A stretch of DNA of 64,000 bases from Myceligenerans indicum (GCF_016742955.1 NZ_JABBYC010000006.1:62001-126000), one strand, 5' to 3'. Numbered from the stretch's first letter, positions 56,140 through 64,000 are shown. Program-made: numbers and translations. Notes: generated by a model not told the origin, from the letters alone.

Positions 56140-57819
56140 GTGAACCGCGAGCAAGTCCGACGTGTCGGCACGAGAACGATGACCCCTCTCAGGGCGGTGC
56201 CCGTTGTCGTCTGGCTGATCACCGTGCTGCACGTGACGGTGATGCTCGCGCAGACCGCCGTCTTCCCCAACGTGCGCTCCCCCGACGAGCTGAAGCACGT
56301 CGACCTGATCGTCCAGACCGAGCTCGGGCCGGCCTGGCCGTGGCCCGACCCGGGCACGATCTTCGTCGCCGACGGCGTGAACGCAGGGCACTTCCTCTTC
56401 GGGGACCGCCTGTACTCCGGCCGCCAGTTCCTCGCGGACCGCGTGGAGGGCATCAACAGCGACGGCAAGGAGCCCGCTCCTCCCCGCGGCGAGCGCCCGT
56501 CCTTCGCCGACGGTGGCGGCCTCACCTACTGGGAGCCGGACCGCACGGACGGCACCGGCGAACCGATCCCCAACCAGCTCGTGCAGCATCCGCCGCTGTA
56601 CTACCTGATCGGTGCCGCCGTACTGCGGGCCGTACCGGACTGGACGACGGCACCCATGGATCGGGTCTGGCTCTGGCTGCGCTGGCTGAACACCTTGCTC
56701 GCGGCACCCATACCCCTGCTGCTGTGGGCGTCCGCCCGGCGGTTGAGCCTGCCGGAGCCGCTTCCGGTCGCCGCGGCGCTCGCCCCGATCGCCGTGCCGG
56801 AGATGGAGCACCTGTACTCGGCGGTCAACAACGACAACCTGCTGGTCCTGCTCGGGACGATACTCACCTATCTGCTGGTCCGGGTCCTGACGGGCGACCT
56901 GTCGCGCCGCACCGGACTGCTGATCGGGATCGTCACGAGCGCGGCGCTGCTGACCAAGGGATTCGCCCTGATGTTCCCGGCATGGATCCTGCTCGCGTAC
57001 GGCGTGGCGGCCTGGCGCGCGCCCGGCAGGCGGCCGGCCGCGGCCGGTTCGCTGGCCGTGGCCGCGGTGGCGTCGGTACCCGGGGCCGCCTGGTGGGTGC
57101 GCAACCTCGTGCTGTACGGGGCGATCCAGCCGCACGGATCCACGACGGAGGTCCCCGACCTCACCCCGGTCTACGGCTGGTCCGACGGCGGGGGCCGCTG
57201 GCTGGCACGCATGCTGGAACGCTTCGTGACGACGTTCTACATGCAGGACCATGCGGTGGCAGAGGCCCACGACGCCTCCTGGTGGGCTGCCCGCGTCGCC
57301 CTGGTGCTGGTCACGGCAGGAGTCGTGGCCGCCCTGGTGAGGCGGACGATCCCGCGGGCGACCGCAGTCGTTCTCCTCGCCGCCGTACCGATGCTCGCAG
57401 CCATCGTGGCACGCGGCTCCTGGGAGCAGTTCGCCGCGTTCCGCGACTTCACCGCGGCGCAGCAGGGCCGCTACCTGTACACGGGATTCGCCGGGGTGGT
57501 GCTCGTCGCCCTGGCGGGGACGATCCTGCTGCGACCTGCCTGGCGCCGCTGGGTGCCGGCAGGTGTGCTCGGGCTCGCGCTCGCGCTGCACGCAGCCTTC
57601 CAGTACAACACCTGGGTCCTGTACTGGATGCCGGAGCACGACTCCGGCTGGGGGGCCCTGGGACGTGCCGTCGCGGCGATGGCGTACTGGTATCCGTGGG
57701 AGCCCTGGGTGCTCGTGGCCGTCGCGGCGATCGGAACGGCCGCCGCAGCCGGTGTCACGTGGCAGGTCGTGCGTCGCCCCGCCGCCGAGGAGACACGATC
57801 TCCTATGCTGACGGCGTGA
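56140..57819 (+). CDS. GT-C / DUF2142-like membrane glycosyltransferase 1
   Basis: A 559-residue polytopic membrane protein with about eleven helices. The first extracytoplasmic loop carries an acidic pair in RSPDELKHVD, and QHPPLYYLIGAAVL follows, both characteristic of GT-C/DUF2142-type proteins that use polyprenyl-phosphate sugars. The C-terminus ends RRPAAEETRSPMLTA. It is the first of three similar proteins. The GTG 56140 start has a leaderless-type -10. Substrate is unknown; activity as a glycosyltransferase is inferred from topology. Confidence 0.78.
   Translation: MNREQVRRVGTRTMTPLRAVPVVVWLITVLHVTVMLAQTAVFPNVRSPDELKHVDLIVQTELGPAWPWPDPGTIFVADGVNAGHFLFGDRLYSGRQFLADRVEGINSDGKEPAPPRGERPSFADGGGLTYWEPDRTDGTGEPIPNQLVQHPPLYYLIGAAVLRAVPDWTTAPMDRVWLWLRWLNTLLAAPIPLLLWASARRLSLPEPLPVAAALAPIAVPEMEHLYSAVNNDNLLVLLGTILTYLLVRVLTGDLSRRTGLLIGIVTSAALLTKGFALMFPAWILLAYGVAAWRAPGRRPAAAGSLAVAAVASVPGAAWWVRNLVLYGAIQPHGSTTEVPDLTPVYGWSDGGGRWLARMLERFVTTFYMQDHAVAEAHDASWWAARVALVLVTAGVVAALVRRTIPRATAVVLLAAVPMLAAIVARGSWEQFAAFRDFTAAQQGRYLYTGFAGVVLVALAGTILLRPAWRRWVPAGVLGLALALHAAFQYNTWVLYWMPEHDSGWGALGRAVAAMAYWYPWEPWVLVAVAAIGTAAAAGVTWQVVRRPAAEETRSPMLTA
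57804..57809 (+). promoter_or_regulatory. -10 element of a leaderless start inside the upstream gene
   Basis: TATGCT lies within the last codons of the first GT-C-like gene and ends 7 bases before the GTG at 57816. The second gene could therefore be transcribed alone or by read-through. Confidence 0.5.
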
Positions 57820-59297
57820 TCCGCACCCTGGTCCGGGCCGTGTCCGACGTCCGGCGACGTGAGCAGGTTGCCGTCGCCGCCGCCGTCCTCACGGCCGTCC
57901 TGCTGTCGCTGACCGTGCTCCTGGCCGACGCGCCCTACGCCACGGGTGACGAGCCCCCGCACATGGACTACGCCTACCAGGTGTGGCACGGCGAGCTTCC
58001 GGTGTTCGAGGAAGGTCTGAAGCTGCGGCCCGAGGGTGCCTGGCTGGCACCCGTGCAGTGGACGGCACAGCACCCGCCCCTCTACTACCTCCTCGTGGCA
58101 CCCCTGGTCGGGCCGCTCGCCGACGCCGGGCATCCTGTCGCCGCCGTCTATGCCGCGCGCGCCGTGAACACCGTCCTGGCCGGGCTGTTCGTGCTCGTCG
58201 CCTGGTGGAGCGCGCGCCGCCTGTGCCGTCCGGGAAGCCCGCTGCCGCAGCTCGTCGCCCTCGTGGCCGGGCTCACCGCCGCCGTCGCCCACGTCGGCGG
58301 TTCCGGATACAACGACCTCCTGGCGACGGTGCTGGTCACGACGATGTACGGCGTGAGCGCGACGGCGATCCGGCGCGGGCTCGACGGGCGGCTCGTGGTC
58401 GGCCTCTGCCTTCTCGCGGCGGGCTGTGCGCTGACGCGGTTGTCCACGGCGGTGATCGCCGTCGTGGTGGCGGCGTTCGGGGTGCTCGCCGGGAGCGTGC
58501 GTGCCGCGCAGGGCAGGGGCCGCTGGGCGCCGGTGGCGTGGCTCGCGATCGGCGGTCCGGCGACGGCTCTGGCCGCCGCCGGCTGGTTCTACGCCCGCAA
58601 CGTGGCACTCACCGGCAACATCCAGGGCTCGCACTTCGACTGGGCGCTGGAGCACCAGAACCGGACGGAACGGCCGGTGTGGGCGGTGCTGATCGACCCG
58701 GTCACCTGGGCGCGGCTGCCGGACCTGTTCTGGTGGGCCGGGCGTGTGCCGCCGCGCGCGCTCCACCCGGCGGTCACGCTCGTCGTCACGGCCCTGCTGC
58801 TGGTCTGGGTCCCGCTGGTCCTCGCCGTCGTGCACCGCATCCGCGAGCAGCGCGGGCCTTCGGGGGCGGGGGGCGGCCACCCCGTCGACCTCCGCCTGCT
58901 CGCGGCGCTCCCCTGGACGGCCGCCGCGGTCGCCGTGACCATGCAGGTCCTGTACGCGGCGAGCAGCGGCGGGGTCTATCCGCGGTACTTCCTGCCCGTG
59001 GCCCTGCCGCTCTTCCTGGCGGTGGCGGCCGGTCTGGCGGTGCGCCCCCGGGTCCTCGTGCCGGTGTGGGCGGGAGTCACCCTGGCCGATCTCGTGGTGT
59101 GGCTCGTCCTGGAACTCGCCACCCCGGCCGGTCCGGGCCTCTACTCCGAGCCCGTGGTGCCCGCCGCCGCGGTGGGCTTCCTGGCCGTGGCGTCCGCCGT
59201 CGGCGCCACAGCGCTCACGCTCCGCGCATACCGGACGCCGGCCGCAACCGCGCCCAGCGCGACGGCGGAAGCGAGCACGAACCACACCGCGAGCTGA
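57816..59297 (+). CDS. GT-C / DUF2142-like membrane glycosyltransferase 2
   Basis: A 493-residue polytopic membrane protein similar in plan to its upstream neighbour: an acidic motif TGDEPPHMDYAYQ in the first loop, then QHPPLYYLLVAPLVG, and about ten helices. GTG 57816 overlaps the upstream stop (GTGA). Its last ~50 codons overlap the convergent third paralog by 157 bases. The donor is probably a polyprenyl-phosphate sugar, with the extracellular glycan as acceptor. Confidence 0.78.
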   Translation: MIRTLVRAVSDVRRREQVAVAAAVLTAVLLSLTVLLADAPYATGDEPPHMDYAYQVWHGELPVFEEGLKLRPEGAWLAPVQWTAQHPPLYYLLVAPLVGPLADAGHPVAAVYAARAVNTVLAGLFVLVAWWSARRLCRPGSPLPQLVALVAGLTAAVAHVGGSGYNDLLATVLVTTMYGVSATAIRRGLDGRLVVGLCLLAAGCALTRLSTAVIAVVVAAFGVLAGSVRAAQGRGRWAPVAWLAIGGPATALAAAGWFYARNVALTGNIQGSHFDWALEHQNRTERPVWAVLIDPVTWARLPDLFWWAGRVPPRALHPAVTLVVTALLLVWVPLVLAVVHRIREQRGPSGAGGGHPVDLRLLAALPWTAAAVAVTMQVLYAASSGGVYPRYFLPVALPLFLAVAAGLAVRPRVLVPVWAGVTLADLVVWLVLELATPAGPGLYSEPVVPAAAVGFLAVASAVGATALTLRAYRTPAATAPSATAEASTNHTAS

Positions 59298-60838
59298 GCA
59301 CCTGTGAGGGGACTCCACCCAGCCCACCGTCCGAGCGCCGTGCCGAGCCCCTCCCCCGGGCCCCGGTAGAACCCGCCGAAGGCGAACGCCATCCCCGCCA
59401 CGGACGCGACCGTCCCGCCCATGAGGGCCCACGGCACGGCCCATGCGCCGGCCTGCGGAAGACGGCCGCGGCGCAGTGTGGTGAGCACCAGGAGGCCGGA
59501 ACCGAAGCCGGCTGCCAGGCCGACGACCGCGCCGAACATGTAGCGACCCTGAACGGCGACGACCCACCCCGTCTCGGAGAACCCGGACCAGGCGTTGACG
59601 ACCACGGCGCACCACAGGAGCGCGGGCTGCAGCAGGAGGACCGCGAGCGCCCTCCGGCCGGGCCCCCGCGACAGGGCGACGAAGCACAGGGCGGCCACGA
59701 CAACGGCGCCCGTCCAGAACACGACGTCGGGCACGCGGACGTCGAGGAGACCGAAGCTCCCGAAGAAGGACCAGGTCAGGTGACGCACAGTGGTGCTGAT
59801 GAAGTACCAGAGCCCCCGGCCGTCCACCGGCTCGAACCGCTCCGGGATCCCCACGGGCTGCACGGCGCCGAACTCCACCAGGTTGCGCAGCCACCACCAT
59901 CCGCCCACGGCGAACGCGACGGCCAGGGCAGTCCCCGCCAGTGCCAGCCGCCTCGGGAGGCCGGTGCGTGCGGCGCCTCCCGGCGCCGGCTCGGGCGGGC
60001 GGGCCACGGCGAGGAGGAAGGCCGCCAGCACCATGGGCACGGTGAACGCGGCCATCACCTTCGTCAGCAGCCCGAGCCCCACGACGCCACCGAGGATCAC
60101 CGCCGTGCGCCAGCGCAGGTCGCCGGTGACCACGCGCGCGCAGAGGTACGCGGCGCCGGCCCCGGTGAGCACCACCAGGGCGTCGTTCGTGATGCTTCCC
60201 ATGATGTGCCCGAGCTGCGGGAGGAACACCGGGAACGACGCCGCGAGGAGGGCCACGGTTCGTGACCCGGTGACCAGCCGGGTGGCTCCGGCCATGAGCA
60301 GCCCGACCGGCGCGAACAGGAGCACGTCGAGCAGGCGCAGCGCCAGGACCTGGTGGTCCCAGCGCGCGTCGGCGGTTCCTGTCAGGTGGAGCCAGCCGGC
60401 CGCGACCGCGTAGTAGAGCGGCGGGTGCTGGGTCATCTGGTCGATCTGCTCGACGTCCCAGGTGCTGGTGTCGGTGCCGGGTGGCACCGGGTGCGCCAGG
60501 GCGTTGCCGGGTCCGATGACGGTGCGCTCGCCGTCGGGCGTCGGCGGCACGTCCACGTACTGGCCCTTGTCGATGCGGTCGAGATACCGGCCGGGCACGT
60601 CGGTGTCGACGGCGGCCTCCGCCCGGGCCGCGTTGATGCCGGGGCTGACGAGCGCCTCTCCCGGCGCCGGCCAGCCGCCGCCGTAGGCGAGGCGCAGCGC
60701 GCTGTTGAGATGCTGCACCTCGTCGGGTGCCCGGAACGCGGGGGTCAGCACCGCCCAGCAGGCGGCCGAGGTGGCGACAAGTAGTGTGATGAGGGCGAGG
60801 GCGAACCGATAGCGCGCCCGGGCGGTGTCGTCCTGCAC
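59141..60838 (-). CDS. GT-C / DUF2142-like membrane glycosyltransferase 3
   Basis: A 565-residue polytopic membrane protein of the same type on the opposite strand: FRAPDEVQHLNSALRLAYGG in the first loop, MTQHPPLYYAVAAGWLHLTG, and about eleven helices. GTG 60838 is chosen because TACGCT ends 7 bases upstream, removing 187 spurious upstream codons. Its 3' end overlaps the convergent paralog. It is divergent from the Zincin_1-like gene. Confidence 0.8.
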   Translation of the reverse strand: MQDDTARARYRFALALITLLVATSAACWAVLTPAFRAPDEVQHLNSALRLAYGGGWPAPGEALVSPGINAARAEAAVDTDVPGRYLDRIDKGQYVDVPPTPDGERTVIGPGNALAHPVPPGTDTSTWDVEQIDQMTQHPPLYYAVAAGWLHLTGTADARWDHQVLALRLLDVLLFAPVGLLMAGATRLVTGSRTVALLAASFPVFLPQLGHIMGSITNDALVVLTGAGAAYLCARVVTGDLRWRTAVILGGVVGLGLLTKVMAAFTVPMVLAAFLLAVARPPEPAPGGAARTGLPRRLALAGTALAVAFAVGGWWWLRNLVEFGAVQPVGIPERFEPVDGRGLWYFISTTVRHLTWSFFGSFGLLDVRVPDVVFWTGAVVVAALCFVALSRGPGRRALAVLLLQPALLWCAVVVNAWSGFSETGWVVAVQGRYMFGAVVGLAAGFGSGLLVLTTLRRGRLPQAGAWAVPWALMGGTVASVAGMAFAFGGFYRGPGEGLGTALGRWAGWSPLTGAQLAVWFVLASAVALGAVAAGVRYARSVSAVAPTADATARKPTAAAGTTGSE

Positions 60839-60844
60839 GGGTTC

Positions 60845-60850
60845 AGCGTA
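60845..60850 (-). promoter_or_regulatory. -10 element of a leaderless start (third GT-C-like gene)
   Basis: TACGCT on the minus strand ends 7 bases before the GTG at 60838. Confidence 0.55.
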
Positions 60851-60931
60851 TGGCAACCGCCTCGGGAGCTCACCCAGTTCGTGGTTCCGGTCCCGGCGGC
60901 GGGGCTGTCGGGGAGGTCGCGGGTCAGGTCG

Positions 60932-60937
60932 TATCGT
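60932..60937 (+). promoter_or_regulatory. -10 element of a leaderless start (Zincin_1-like gene)
   Basis: TATCGT ends 7 bases before the GTG at 60944. With the element at 60845-60850 it makes a compact divergent promoter pair. Confidence 0.55.
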
Positions 60938-60943
60938 CATGGT

Positions 60944-61414
60944 GTGGTCTCGAAGTTCTCTCTCCCGGCAGCATCGGACGGTTCGCAGGCGCCCCACCGG
61001 AAGGCGCCCCGGCGGCGTGACCGGCGCGGCCGAGGCCTGCGCGGACCGCTGTTCCCGCCGGGTTCCCCGGCGCACCGGACCCGTGCCGAGGTGTTCGACG
61101 ACCTCGTCCTGGATATCGCGCAGTCGCTCGACCAGCGCTGGGGCAAGGCACTGAACGGCACGCAGTTCGCGGTGGAGGACGTCCCGCCGTCGGACCCGGC
61201 GCCCTGGGAGAGTGGTGGCGTTCCCCTGGGCCGGTACTTCCCCGCCGAGAGCGGGCAGCCTGCGCGGGTCGTGGTGTACCGGCGGCCGATCGAGGTCCGT
61301 TCGCACGACGAGGACGATCTGGCCGACCTGGTTCGCGACGTCGTCGTGGAGCAGGTGGCACGGCTGCTGGCCCGGTCTCCGGAGGAGATCGACCCGCACT
61401 TCGGCGAGCGCTGA
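60944..61414 (+). CDS. Metallopeptidase-like (Zincin_1 family) protein lacking HExxH
   Basis: A 156-residue protein. The C-terminal 100 residues follow the actinobacterial family linked to DUF3499 and manB: FDDLVLDIAQSLDQRWGKALNGTQFAVEDVPP, RVVVYRRPIEVRSHDEDDLADLVRDVVVEQVARLLARSPEEIDPHFG. Where Zincin_1 peptidases have HExxH, this protein reads VVVEQVARLL, so zinc catalysis is unlikely. The N-terminus is basic and variable. The start at GTG 60944 rests on the -10 spacing. Confidence 0.75.
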   Translation: MVSKFSLPAASDGSQAPHRKAPRRRDRRGRGLRGPLFPPGSPAHRTRAEVFDDLVLDIAQSLDQRWGKALNGTQFAVEDVPPSDPAPWESGGVPLGRYFPAESGQPARVVVYRRPIEVRSHDEDDLADLVRDVVVEQVARLLARSPEEIDPHFGER

Positions 61415-61437
61415 GCCCCTGCGGAGAAGGGGTTGGG

Positions 61438-61490
61438 CGTCCGTGGTCCGTCTCGTCCTCGGGCGGACGGTCGTCGACGGATCACGGACG
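61438..61490. terminator. Structured spacer between convergent genes
   Basis: An 8-base outer inverted repeat (61438-61445 with 61483-61490) encloses further short complementary segments. It lies between the Zincin_1-like gene and the convergent LCP gene. Confidence 0.4.
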
Positions 61491-61513
61491 TTCGGCGGCC
61501 TCCCGCACGACCG

Positions 61514-63022
61514 TCACCCCGTGAGGGAGTTGACCTCGCCCGGTTCCAGGTTGCCGTCGCGCAGGTCGGTCCAGAACTGGGCCAGTTCCTCCTCGGGGCC
61601 GAGCAGCACCGTGGAGCCGACGCCGTTGCCCGGGTTGTAGCCCAGGCTCGCGATCGGTGGCGTGCCGGTGACGCCGTTCTCTCCGTTGGCGCTCTGGAAC
61701 CGCAGCGCGAGGAAGGCCATGTCGATCACGCCGGTGTCCTCGTCGACGCTCAGGGAGCCCAGGCCGGCGTCGGCCAGCGACACCTGCTTGGCCGGGTTGA
61801 GCAGGAGGGCGGGGTCCTTGATGGCCTGGCCCACCTTGCCGATCACCTGCCGCTGGCGCTTGGCGCGACCGATGTCGCCCTGCGGATCCGAGTACCGCAT
61901 GCGGGAGAAGGCGAGCGCCTCCTCGCCGGTGACCTCGTGGCAGCCGGCGGTCCACTTCATCCTGGACCGCTGATCGTCCACGTCGTGGTCGTAGCACAGT
62001 TCCACGCCCCCGACGGCGTCGACGATGTCGCTCACACCGCCGAACCCGACCTCCGCGTAGTGGTCGATCGTGAGCCCGGAGAGCTGTTCGACGGTCTGCA
62101 CCAGGAGTTCCGGCCCACCGAACGCGTAGGCGGCGTTCAGCTTCTGCATGCCGACGCCCGGGATCTCCGCGTAGGTGTCGCGGGGCAGCGAGATGAGCGC
62201 CGTGGGGCCGGAGGCCGGCTTGTGCAGGAGCAGGATCGTGTCGGTCCGGGCGCCGGAGGTGGAGTCGTTGATCCCGCCGGAGCCGCGGGCGTCGGAGCCC
62301 GCGATCAGGTACGTGGTGCCGGGCGTCCCCGGTGCGCCGGACAGCGCCTCCACGTGCTGGATCTTCCCGTTCGCCCAGATCATCAGGCCGACCGGCCAGG
62401 CCAGGAGCGCCAGGACGACGAGGATCGCGATGAGCTTTCCCCGTCCCCTGCGGCGTGGCCCGGGTCGCGCCGCGGGCCGCGCCTGGCCGTATCCGCGCGG
62501 GGGCGCCTGCCCTCCGCCGGGTGGGGGTGGCTGGCCGCCCGGCGGCCGCTGCCGCACCGGCGCGGGCGGGCGGTGTGTGGCGTGCACGGACGCCGGAGGC
62601 TGCTGCCGCGGCACGGGCGCGGCGTTCAGGCCGGACGCCCGGCCCGTTGCCCGGCGGGGCGGGATGGCCTGGGGCGGCTGAGAGCCCTGCGGCGGCACGG
62701 AGCGGGGCGGGACTGGCGGTGGGTTCTTGCCACCGGACACGGGGACCTCCCGGGAAGACTGTCGTTTGATTCGTGGCTCACTGTGACGTTCGCCCACGGG
62801 CACGCCGGCTCCGGGTGTCGCGGCGGGAGGCCGCGGCCTGCTCGTGGGGGCTTCGGCGCCGGGGCGTGCGGCCCCGTGCGCGGCGTCGCCGACGGCGATC
62901 GCCCCGTCGGTGCCCGGCCGGTCCCCCGCCTGCTGCGGTGTGAAGCTCGGCGGGATGGGCGAAGCGGCCCGGGCGTCCTCGTGCACCCGGGTGGGGTCGT
63001 CGTCGGTCGTGGGATCTGACAT
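61514..63022 (-). CDS. LCP family (LytR-CpsA-Psr) wall glycopolymer ligase
   Basis: A 502-residue membrane-anchored LCP enzyme that transfers undecaprenyl-pyrophosphate-linked glycan to peptidoglycan. The first ~195 residues are a cytoplasmic Pro/Arg-rich tail, then one transmembrane helix at about 200-222. The extracytoplasmic LCP domain has IAGSDARGSG, SGARTDTILLLH, ISLPRDTYAEIPG, KLNAAYAFGG and FSRMRYSDPQGDIGRAKRQRQVI, including the pyrophosphate-binding arginines. ATG 63022 has GGGGAG upstream. It closes the glycan locus and is the likely attachment step. Confidence 0.92.
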   Translation of the reverse strand: MSDPTTDDDPTRVHEDARAASPIPPSFTPQQAGDRPGTDGAIAVGDAAHGAARPGAEAPTSRPRPPAATPGAGVPVGERHSEPRIKRQSSREVPVSGGKNPPPVPPRSVPPQGSQPPQAIPPRRATGRASGLNAAPVPRQQPPASVHATHRPPAPVRQRPPGGQPPPPGGGQAPPRGYGQARPAARPGPRRRGRGKLIAILVVLALLAWPVGLMIWANGKIQHVEALSGAPGTPGTTYLIAGSDARGSGGINDSTSGARTDTILLLHKPASGPTALISLPRDTYAEIPGVGMQKLNAAYAFGGPELLVQTVEQLSGLTIDHYAEVGFGGVSDIVDAVGGVELCYDHDVDDQRSRMKWTAGCHEVTGEEALAFSRMRYSDPQGDIGRAKRQRQVIGKVGQAIKDPALLLNPAKQVSLADAGLGSLSVDEDTGVIDMAFLALRFQSANGENGVTGTPPIASLGYNPGNGVGSTVLLGPEEELAQFWTDLRDGNLEPGEVNSLTG

Positions 63023-63033
63023 GTTTCTCCCCG

Positions 63034-64000
63034 TCAATCGCAGACGGCGGTCGTGTCGGCGCCGGTGAACGCTTCTCTTCCGGCTTCCTTGACGTCGTCG
63101 GTGCTGGGGGACGCCGTGGGGTCGATCGTCTCGTCATCCGCCGCCGACGGCGAGGCGGACGCGCCGGAGGCGGCCAGGGTCCCGTTCGTGGCCGAGGGGG
63201 AGGCGGACGCCGTGGCGGGGTCGTCGTCGAGCGGCCGGTCCTGCTTGAGGTTCTCCCACAGGAGCGCGGCGTCGGACGTCCACACCACGTTGTTGGGGTT
63301 GTACGGGTCGGTCGCGTACGGCACCGTCAGGAAGGTGACGCTCCCGGGGCCCAGGTTGCGCAGGCTGTAGGCGAGCCCGGTGAGGTTGTCGAGCCGGGCC
63401 GTCTTGTCGTCCATGGTCATCGAACTGGTGACGGCATCGATGAAGCTCAGGGTCTTGCCCGGGTTGGCGAGTGTGTCGGCGCTCATCACCGTGCGCACCA
63501 GGGCGGCGAGGAACTGCTGCTGGCGGCCGATACGGCCCAGGTCGCTGCCGTCGCCGACACCCTTGCGCGCACGGGCGTAGTCGAGCGCGATCGCCCCGTG
63601 GAGCGTCTGCACCCCCGGGTCCAGGTGCAGGTTGTTCGCCTCCGGGGCGTTGATCTCCTCCTCGATGCAGAGCTCGACGCCGCCCACGGCGTCGATCATC
63701 CGCTGGAAGCCCTGGAAGTCGATCACCATGAACCCGTCGAGGAAGACTCCGGTGAGCGTCTCGACGGTCTGCATCGCGCACAACGCGCCGGACGCGGTGT
63801 CGCCACCGACGAGCGCGCCCACGGCGAACGCGGCGTTGAACTTCGTGTGCTGGGGCGCGGTGGTGGACCCGTCGGGAGTGACACAGGAGGGGATGTCGAC
63901 GGTGGAGTCACGGGGGATGGAGATCGCGTCGACCCGGCTCCGGTCGCCCGAGACGTGCAGGATGATCGTGGTGTCCGACCGCGCGCCGTCGGAGGCGTTG
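63034..64000 (-). CDS. LCP family wall glycopolymer ligase (start beyond window)
   Basis: A second LCP protein; the N-terminus lies beyond the right edge. About 320 C-terminal residues are visible, with SIPRDS, KFNAAFAVGAL, IDAVGGVELCIEEE and DYARARKGVGDGSDLGRIGRQQQFL, matching the LCP substrate-binding residues. The last ~60 residues are Ser/Ala/Asp-rich. It ends 11 bases before the start of the first LCP gene, so the two are probably cotranscribed. Confidence 0.9.
   Translation of the reverse strand, partial: NASDGARSDTTIILHVSGDRSRVDAISIPRDSTVDIPSCVTPDGSTTAPQHTKFNAAFAVGALVGGDTASGALCAMQTVETLTGVFLDGFMVIDFQGFQRMIDAVGGVELCIEEEINAPEANNLHLDPGVQTLHGAIALDYARARKGVGDGSDLGRIGRQQQFLAALVRTVMSADTLANPGKTLSFIDAVTSSMTMDDKTARLDNLTGLAYSLRNLGPGSVTFLTVPYATDPYNPNNVVWTSDAALLWENLKQDRPLDDDPATASASPSATNGTLAASGASASPSAADDETIDPTASPSTDDVKEAGREAFTGADTTAVCD

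Noticed and set aside
60839-61399. Extended N-terminus of the third GT-C-like gene
   Set aside because: The extra 187 codons overlap the divergent Zincin_1-like gene and are low-complexity; the GTG at 60838 with its -10 fits better.
29212-64000. Genomic island bounded by mobile elements
   Set aside because: No transposase, integrase, tRNA attachment site or flanking direct repeat was seen; base composition stays similar.

Overview
The window is very GC-rich and gene-dense. It reads as chromosome of a Gram-positive actinomycete: it has the MtrA-MtrB-LpqB signalling operon, actinobacterial SecA, long HPF, DUF3499, LCP ligases, frequent GTG starts and many leaderless-type starts. Gene content suggests Micrococcales, perhaps near Promicromonosporaceae or Cellulomonadaceae; this is an inference from style, not a database match. 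I see no tRNA, rRNA, CRISPR array, phage or insertion sequence.

Region 1 (1-12 kb) is housekeeping: homoserine dehydrogenase (cut by the window edge), secA, a CPA2-type cation/proton antiporter, a ComF-type phosphoribosyltransferase, hpf, and mtrA-mtrB-lpqB. Region 2 (12-22 kb) has a minus-strand block: RDD protein, a multi-pass membrane protein, DUF4129, DUF4350, MoxR ATPase and DUF58. A divergent SpoIIM-like membrane protein and a gamma-glutamyltransferase family protein follow. A secreted subtilase lies at 22.1 kb.

Region 3 (23.7-29.2 kb) makes and recycles the sulfate donor PAPS: cysQ-cysD-cysN on the minus strand, and divergently a TauE/SafE permease with an N-terminally extended APS kinase. 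No APS/PAPS reductase or sulfite reductase is present.

Region 4 (29.2-64 kb) is a large cell-surface glycan locus. It has a Wzm/Wzt-type exporter, a polysialyltransferase-like protein with a DUF6716-like partner, and GT2, GT4 and GT8 enzymes. It also has a NeuB-like nonulosonate synthase, a CMP-nonulosonate synthetase fused to a KdsC-like phosphatase, manA and manB. Two different sulfotransferases, two polysaccharide pyruvyl transferase family proteins, a GT42 sialyltransferase-GT8 fusion, an OafA-type O-acyltransferase, three GT-C/DUF2142-like membrane proteins, a flippase-like protein and two LCP wall-glycopolymer ligases complete it. The simplest reading is a wall-anchored glycan with nonulosonic acid (possibly KDN, made from mannose 6-phosphate) that may be sulfated, pyruvylated and acylated. 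The adjacent PAPS genes would supply sulfate. This is an inference from gene content.

The glycan genes are interleaved with a normally compact actinobacterial block (manA, manB, Trm112-like, DUF3499, Zincin_1-like, LCP). At least ten starts have a TANNNT hexamer ending exactly 7 bases before the start codon, the signature of leaderless mRNA. Convergent gene pairs are usually separated by inverted repeats, several of them long and perfect.
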